Source: DATFMH01 sp035267045 (lineage in GTDB: Bacteria; Bacteroidota; Rhodothermia; Balneolales; DATFMH01). Taken from it: 64,000 nt of DNA. This document shows positions 60,776 to 64,000 of the stretch, in pieces. The notes under the pieces are model-generated. The model was given only the letters and a program-made list of their open reading frames with translations. It was not told the DNA's origin and ran no database searches. Positions within the stretch are counted from its first letter, which is position 1. Every line of letters begins with the position of its first letter. The stretch is from the NCBI GenBank assembly GCA_035267045.1, contig DATFMH010000063.1, positions 1 to 64,000 of the forward strand, in the 5' to 3' direction. The position numbers and the translations under genes are program-made.

Positions 60776-60831
60776 GAACAGTAAGCCGTAAACAGAAGAA
60801 TACAGAAGTCAGAACATAGAATTTAGAATGG
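60776..60831. repeat. Eight-unit heptamer array, drifting AACAGT to AGAANNN
   Basis: GAACAGT, AAGCCGT, AAACAGA, AGAATAC, AGAAGTC, AGAACAT, AGAATTT, AGAATGG in strict 7-base register. The last five all begin AGAA. It lies 18 bases after the lipoprotein gene stop. Confidence 0.85.
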
Positions 60832-60948
60832 CATAACTCTGTACCTTTCCTTATAAAATTGATTTAATTTTTTATTCGAACTATATCTTAACCTGCGTTC
60901 GATATAATTAATCAATTGATAGTTCAGTTAAGCACTATACAATTATCA

Positions 60949-60976
60949 CTCATCCATGGTCTATCGTCCATGTCCT
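60949..60976. repeat. Heptamer array CTCATCC/ATGGTCT/ATCGTCC/ATGTCCT
   Basis: Four consecutive 7-base units. In reverse complement (AGGACAT, GGACGAT, AGACCAT, GGATGAG) they belong to the GACSATN family seen at 38718. Confidence 0.7.
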
Positions 60977-61030
60977 GTAACTCTTCTTCCATAATTTCCT
61001 TATGTCGAATTCACGTTAACTTAATTCATA

Positions 61031-61058
61031 CAGCTGATCGCCGAAAGCTGACAGCTCT
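61031..61058. repeat. Heptamer array CAGCTGA/TCGCCGA/AAGCTGA/CAGCTCT
   Basis: Four consecutive 7-base units with recurring AGCTGA. Confidence 0.7.
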
Positions 61059-61256
61059 TTAAACCTTAATATCTAATAACAAGCAATTATTCATTAACTT
61101 AGTGCACTAGATCCTGTATTTTTATAGACTATTTTACGGTTACTTTTTGATGATAACGTATTCTATATTTATATAAGGAGATCCGAGAGAGATATAGAGT
61201 TATGTGCATCTTATTTTCTATTTATACAGTCTGTTTGAACCAAGAGAAAGATTTTT

Positions 61257-62003
61257 ATGAAAAATATTATTTGCGATATGGACGGTGTTATCCTTAAGGA
61301 TAACAATCTCATTGAAGGAGCCGACACATTCATTAAACGAGTTCTGGAAAACGGTCATAATTTTTTATTTCTCACTAATTATTCTTCGCAAACCCCTCAG
61401 GATTTACGAAATCGATTAGCATCTGCAGGATTGGATGTTCCGCGAAAACATTTCTACACTTCAGCCATGGCCACAGCCGCATTTCTGGAGAAACAGGAGG
61501 GGAGAAAAGCCTATGTTATCGGAGAAGGGGGCTTAACGCATGAACTATATAATATCGATTTCACGATAACCGATATAGACCCGGATTATGTTATTGTTGG
61601 TGAGACCCGTTCCTATAATTGGGATATGATCCAAAAAGCAGCCTATCATATTAATAAAGGTTCCCGTTTTATTGCCACTAACCCGGATGTTGCAGGTCCA
61701 CAGGGCGCCCCTTCGTGCGGTGCTTTATGTGCTCCCATTGAACGCATCACCGGAAAGAAACCCTTTTATATCGGGAAGCCGAATGCATGGATGATGCGTG
61801 CCGCCCTAAACTACATGAAGGCACATTCTGAAAATACTATTATCATCGGCGATAATATGAAAACAGATATTTTGGCCGGTATTCAAGCCGGAATGGATAC
61901 TTTCCTTGTACTGTCAGGTGTCACCCAAAAAGTTGATCTTCCATATTTTCCTTTTCAACCGATGTATATTTATGACAGTATCAAAGACATCGATATATTA
62001 TAA
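61257..62003 (+). CDS. HAD-IIA (NagD-like) phosphatase
   Basis: A 248-residue HAD superfamily hydrolase of subclass IIA. Motif I is 'ICDMDGVIL' (nucleophile and acid Asp), motif II 'FLFLTNYSSQTP', motif III Lys in 'GKPNAWMMRAAL' and motif IV 'TIIIGDNMKTDILAGIQAGMDTFLVLSG'. The C2 cap lies between residues 70 and 170 ('PDYVIVGETRSYNWDMIQKAAYHIN', 'IATNPD'). NagD-type enzymes dephosphorylate nucleotides or sugar phosphates; the substrate is not clear. Complete and of normal length. Confidence 0.95.
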   Translation: MKNIICDMDGVILKDNNLIEGADTFIKRVLENGHNFLFLTNYSSQTPQDLRNRLASAGLDVPRKHFYTSAMATAAFLEKQEGRKAYVIGEGGLTHELYNIDFTITDIDPDYVIVGETRSYNWDMIQKAAYHINKGSRFIATNPDVAGPQGAPSCGALCAPIERITGKKPFYIGKPNAWMMRAALNYMKAHSENTIIIGDNMKTDILAGIQAGMDTFLVLSGVTQKVDLPYFPFQPMYIYDSIKDIDIL

Positions 62004-62123
62004 TACGGTAACTTAAGGTACTTTTACTCATCTGATTAGATGGTGTATAACGCATAAAATCTCCTTTACACATTAATATATACTTTAAGATCCCGTTCAT
62101 TTTAAGGACTTACACTCCGAACA

Positions 62124-62675
62124 TTATTTGTTACGGGGTTTGTAGAACGGATTTTCATCATATTTATCTTTTTGCATGTAAACCCGGCCATATCGCACAT
62201 AATTCTCAGCGTGATCCACAATGCCCTGCAATTCTTTTTTAGTCAATTTTCGAACCGGTTTCGCCGGTGATCCCATACACAGATAACCTGAAGGCATCAC
62301 TTTACCGGGAGCCACCAAACTACCTGCCGCAATGATACAATTTTCCTCAATAATGGCATTATCTAAAATTACAGACTGAATCCCAATAAGGACCCTGTTA
62401 TGAACCGTACAACCATGCAACATAGCACTATGTCCTATGGTTACTTCATCCCCAATAATCGCGGGTCCGTCCTGATTCATTACATGGATACACGTATTAT
62501 CCTGTACATTGCTTCGTTTACCGATCTCTATCCAATTGACATCGCCTCGTATTGTAGTATTAAACCAAATACTCGATTCTTCACCCAATGTTACATCACC
62601 GATTATATCGGCACTCGGTGCTATAAAATTCGTTTCATTAAATACCGGTTGTTTACCAAGAAACTCATAAACCAT
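62124..62675 (-). CDS. Gamma carbonic anhydrase-like hexapeptide protein
   Basis: A 183-residue left-handed beta-helix protein of the gamma-CA/YrdA family. The hexapeptide rows run through most of the length ('SADIIGDVTLGEESSIWFNTTIRGDVNWIEIGKRSNVQDNTCIHV', then 'AIIGDEVTIGHSAMLHGCTVHNRVLIGIQSVI'). The three zinc histidines are in 'CIHV', 'IGHSAMLHGC'. 'APGKVMPSGYLCMGSPAKPVR' is the typical end. It may have carbonic anhydrase activity or be a structural homologue such as PaaY/YrdA. Single gene on the minus strand. Confidence 0.92.
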   Translation of the reverse strand: MVYEFLGKQPVFNETNFIAPSADIIGDVTLGEESSIWFNTTIRGDVNWIEIGKRSNVQDNTCIHVMNQDGPAIIGDEVTIGHSAMLHGCTVHNRVLIGIQSVILDNAIIEENCIIAAGSLVAPGKVMPSGYLCMGSPAKPVRKLTKKELQGIVDHAENYVRYGRVYMQKDKYDENPFYKPRNK

Positions 62676-62930
62676 AATACTAATATTAATCCTTTCTAAT
62701 TTTCCCTTATCAAAATTCTGAATGATCTTGTAAATATAAGGGAATTTTAAAGTGCTATAAATAAGGTATTCCGGTAATTTGATTTTGAAGGAGGCAAAGT
62801 GGAGTAATATTGTCGCTTCTTATGTACCAGGTTTTAAAAATAAAATAGCTCATCCTGTTAATTTCACACCTGCCGCATTTGAGGGAAGCCGCTTTGTAAG
62901 CACTACACTTACCACCATAGCAGTAATTAT

Positions 62931-64000
62931 ATGAATTATATAAATCGGTTCATCGGGATTTTTGTTATAAGTTTACTAATTATTTCACTTCGTGTTACCG
63001 CTACATCTGCTCAATCGTTTATCATTGATATGAAACGGGATTCCATGCTCCATAAATCCACCGTACAGGACAAACATTTCGAAAAGGTGGAACAAAATCA
63101 GACTTATAATATAAAGAAACTGTTCAGAGAGGATGTCTTAAAGAAATCAATGATATTACCTTACCCCAAGTTGACTGCCCAAACCTGGCATGAACATTCC
63201 GAAGAAGCCTACTGGGATACACTCAGCCAAAAATATATTTTCATGACCCGGTATTATTATGCGTACGACCAAAATGATAATCAAAAGGGTTACTTATTAC
63301 AGGGTTATAACAACGGAAACTGGATAAACGACTATCGAATGTTATCAAATTATGATATTAATAACCATGTCCTTGATGAAACGGAACAATTATGGACAGG
63401 GAGTACTTGGCAAAATTTCACCCTCATAAAATATAACTACGACAATAGTGGCAAACTTAAACAAAAGACAGCTCAATACTGGCTTGATTCGCTTTGGGTG
63501 AATGACTCTCAGTTGATTAATACCTATGATAGTGTTGGTAACGTCAAAGAAGAGTTATATTTGTTTTGGAATGGTGTCCAATGGCAAAATGACGGCAAGA
63601 TTGAGTATGAATATGACGCCTCCGGAAAACGGATAACACAGACCGCACTGGACTGGTTTTTTCAAGTATGGGTAAACTATTCCAAAAGCTTATTTAAATA
63701 TGATCCGGAAGGTCATCTCATAAAAGAAACAGATCAGGATTGGAATGGCTCAAGTTGGATCAACAGCTACTTATTTGAATATAAATTCGGATCAAATAAT
63801 GAATGGAGTGAATGGACTTTATCAACCTGGTATTCAACTGAATGGGGACTTTATTATCACATACTTTTTAATTATGATTCCGTTAACAGGCGAACAAAAT
63901 TAAACGGGCAATACTGGGACGCCGCCAATACCAAATGGATCAATGATTATCGCTATTTGCTTACATATGACTCTAATGATAACGCGATTGAAGTATCAGA
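62931..64000 (+). CDS. Secreted Trp-rich repeat protein, cut by window end
   Basis: The frame opens at the ATG at 62931 and stays open for at least 356 codons to the window edge. A signal peptide is visible ('NYINRFIGIFVISLLIISLRVTATSAQ'). From about residue 120 the protein consists of about 40-50-residue repeats of the form W-x-x-x-x-W-x-N-x-x-x-x-x-Y-x-Y-D-x-x-G-x-x-x-x-x-x-x-x-W ('GNWINDYRMLSNYDINNH', 'SLWVNDSQLINTYDSVGN', 'VQWQNDGKIEYEYDASGK', 'VWVNYSKSLFKYDPEGH'). Such repeats are known from FCB secreted proteins that usually end in a T9SS sorting domain. That end is not in the window, so T9SS export is an inference. Confidence 0.85.
   Translation, partial: MNYINRFIGIFVISLLIISLRVTATSAQSFIIDMKRDSMLHKSTVQDKHFEKVEQNQTYNIKKLFREDVLKKSMILPYPKLTAQTWHEHSEEAYWDTLSQKYIFMTRYYYAYDQNDNQKGYLLQGYNNGNWINDYRMLSNYDINNHVLDETEQLWTGSTWQNFTLIKYNYDNSGKLKQKTAQYWLDSLWVNDSQLINTYDSVGNVKEELYLFWNGVQWQNDGKIEYEYDASGKRITQTALDWFFQVWVNYSKSLFKYDPEGHLIKETDQDWNGSSWINSYLFEYKFGSNNEWSEWTLSTWYSTEWGLYYHILFNYDSVNRRTKLNGQYWDAANTKWINDYRYLLTYDSNDNAIEVS

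Larger units (their letters stand above)
60758..61256. other. Intergenic region with three heptamer arrays
   Basis: A 499-base gap with no gene. It is the richest place for period-7 repeats (60776-60831, 60949-60976, 61031-61058). A purine-rich stretch just before the HAD gene may carry its ribosome-binding site. Confidence 0.5.

Overview
The window looks like chromosomal DNA of a free-living Gram-negative bacterium of the Bacteroidota / Balneolota / Rhodothermota (FCB) group. The support is as follows. A secreted protein ends in a typical 'YPNPFNP' type IX secretion (T9SS) sorting domain. Two T9SS accessory genes are present, porX (response regulator plus PglZ domain) and porQ. There is a carboxypeptidase-regulatory-domain TonB receptor, a Bacteroidota-style LptD, a DUF5916 barrel protein, a capsule-assembly Wzi-like protein and a DUF3822-like gene next to rsmD and coaD. 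Base composition is moderately AT-rich and even. I see no prophage, intact insertion sequence, CRISPR array or integrative element. Almost everything reads as core housekeeping DNA, with about 58 protein genes and one tRNA-Leu(UAG).

Layout. 1-5 kb (minus): DUF2914 membrane protein, MATE exporter, YegS-like lipid kinase, zinc peptidase. 5-11 kb (plus): thiopurine methyltransferase, a pseudopilin-like plus DUF3822-like pair, rsmD, coaD, an aminotransferase, a cysteine-less FmdB protein, yraN. 11-15.5 kb: a TonB receptor with a small His/Cys-containing membrane protein, convergent with a Wzi-like outer membrane protein. 16-20.4 kb (plus): FtsB/DivIC-like protein, ROK sugar kinase, lptD. 20.4-26.8 kb (minus): ribE, ribD, a PpiD-like foldase and an mlaE-mlaF-mlaD lipid transport operon. 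27-33.5 kb (plus): porQ, a K+ channel, aroC, a TPR protein, a LysM/RlpA-like protein, a CPBP protease and an ECF sigma factor. 33.5-38.4 kb (minus): histidine kinase, clpX, clpP, tig, tRNA-Leu. 39-43 kb: cutA, a crotonase, an HtrA-like lipoprotease, nrnA. 42.8-48 kb: thiamine pyrophosphokinase and a sodium symporter, convergent with the porX-tsaE cluster. 48-52.4 kb (plus): alpha/beta hydrolase, hemW, an uncharacterised gene paired with fahA. 52.5-58 kb (minus): a large DUF5916 protein and a T9SS-secreted dockerin metalloprotease. 58-64 kb: trhO, an RluA-type synthase, a lipoprotein, a HAD phosphatase, a gamma carbonic anhydrase and the start of a secreted Trp-rich repeat protein cut by the window end.

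Much of the content concerns the envelope: LPS export (lptD), lipid trafficking (mla), periplasmic folding and quality control (PpiD-like, HtrA-like, ClpXP/Tig in the cytosol), capsule export, TonB uptake and T9SS secretion (porX, porQ, a cargo protein, possibly the kinase at 33.5 kb).

The most unusual signal is not a gene. Between genes, and running into gene 3' ends, there are many short tandem arrays with a strict 7-base period but different unit sequences: CAACCAA, AACAGTR, GACSATN, AGAANNN, NAGCTGA, TAAGTGG, NATTGAT. Five genes (ribE, aroC, cutA, the crotonase, the HtrA-like gene) have their stop codon inside such an array, and three therefore share an NS(K/D)Q C-terminal tail. A second dispersed class consists of perfect palindromes with a 3-base centre. 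Protein oddities include two families that have lost their zinc cysteines (FmdB-like, ROK kinase), a crotonase lacking its second catalytic Glu, a polyglycine insert in LptD, and an unnamed conserved-looking protein next to fumarylacetoacetase.
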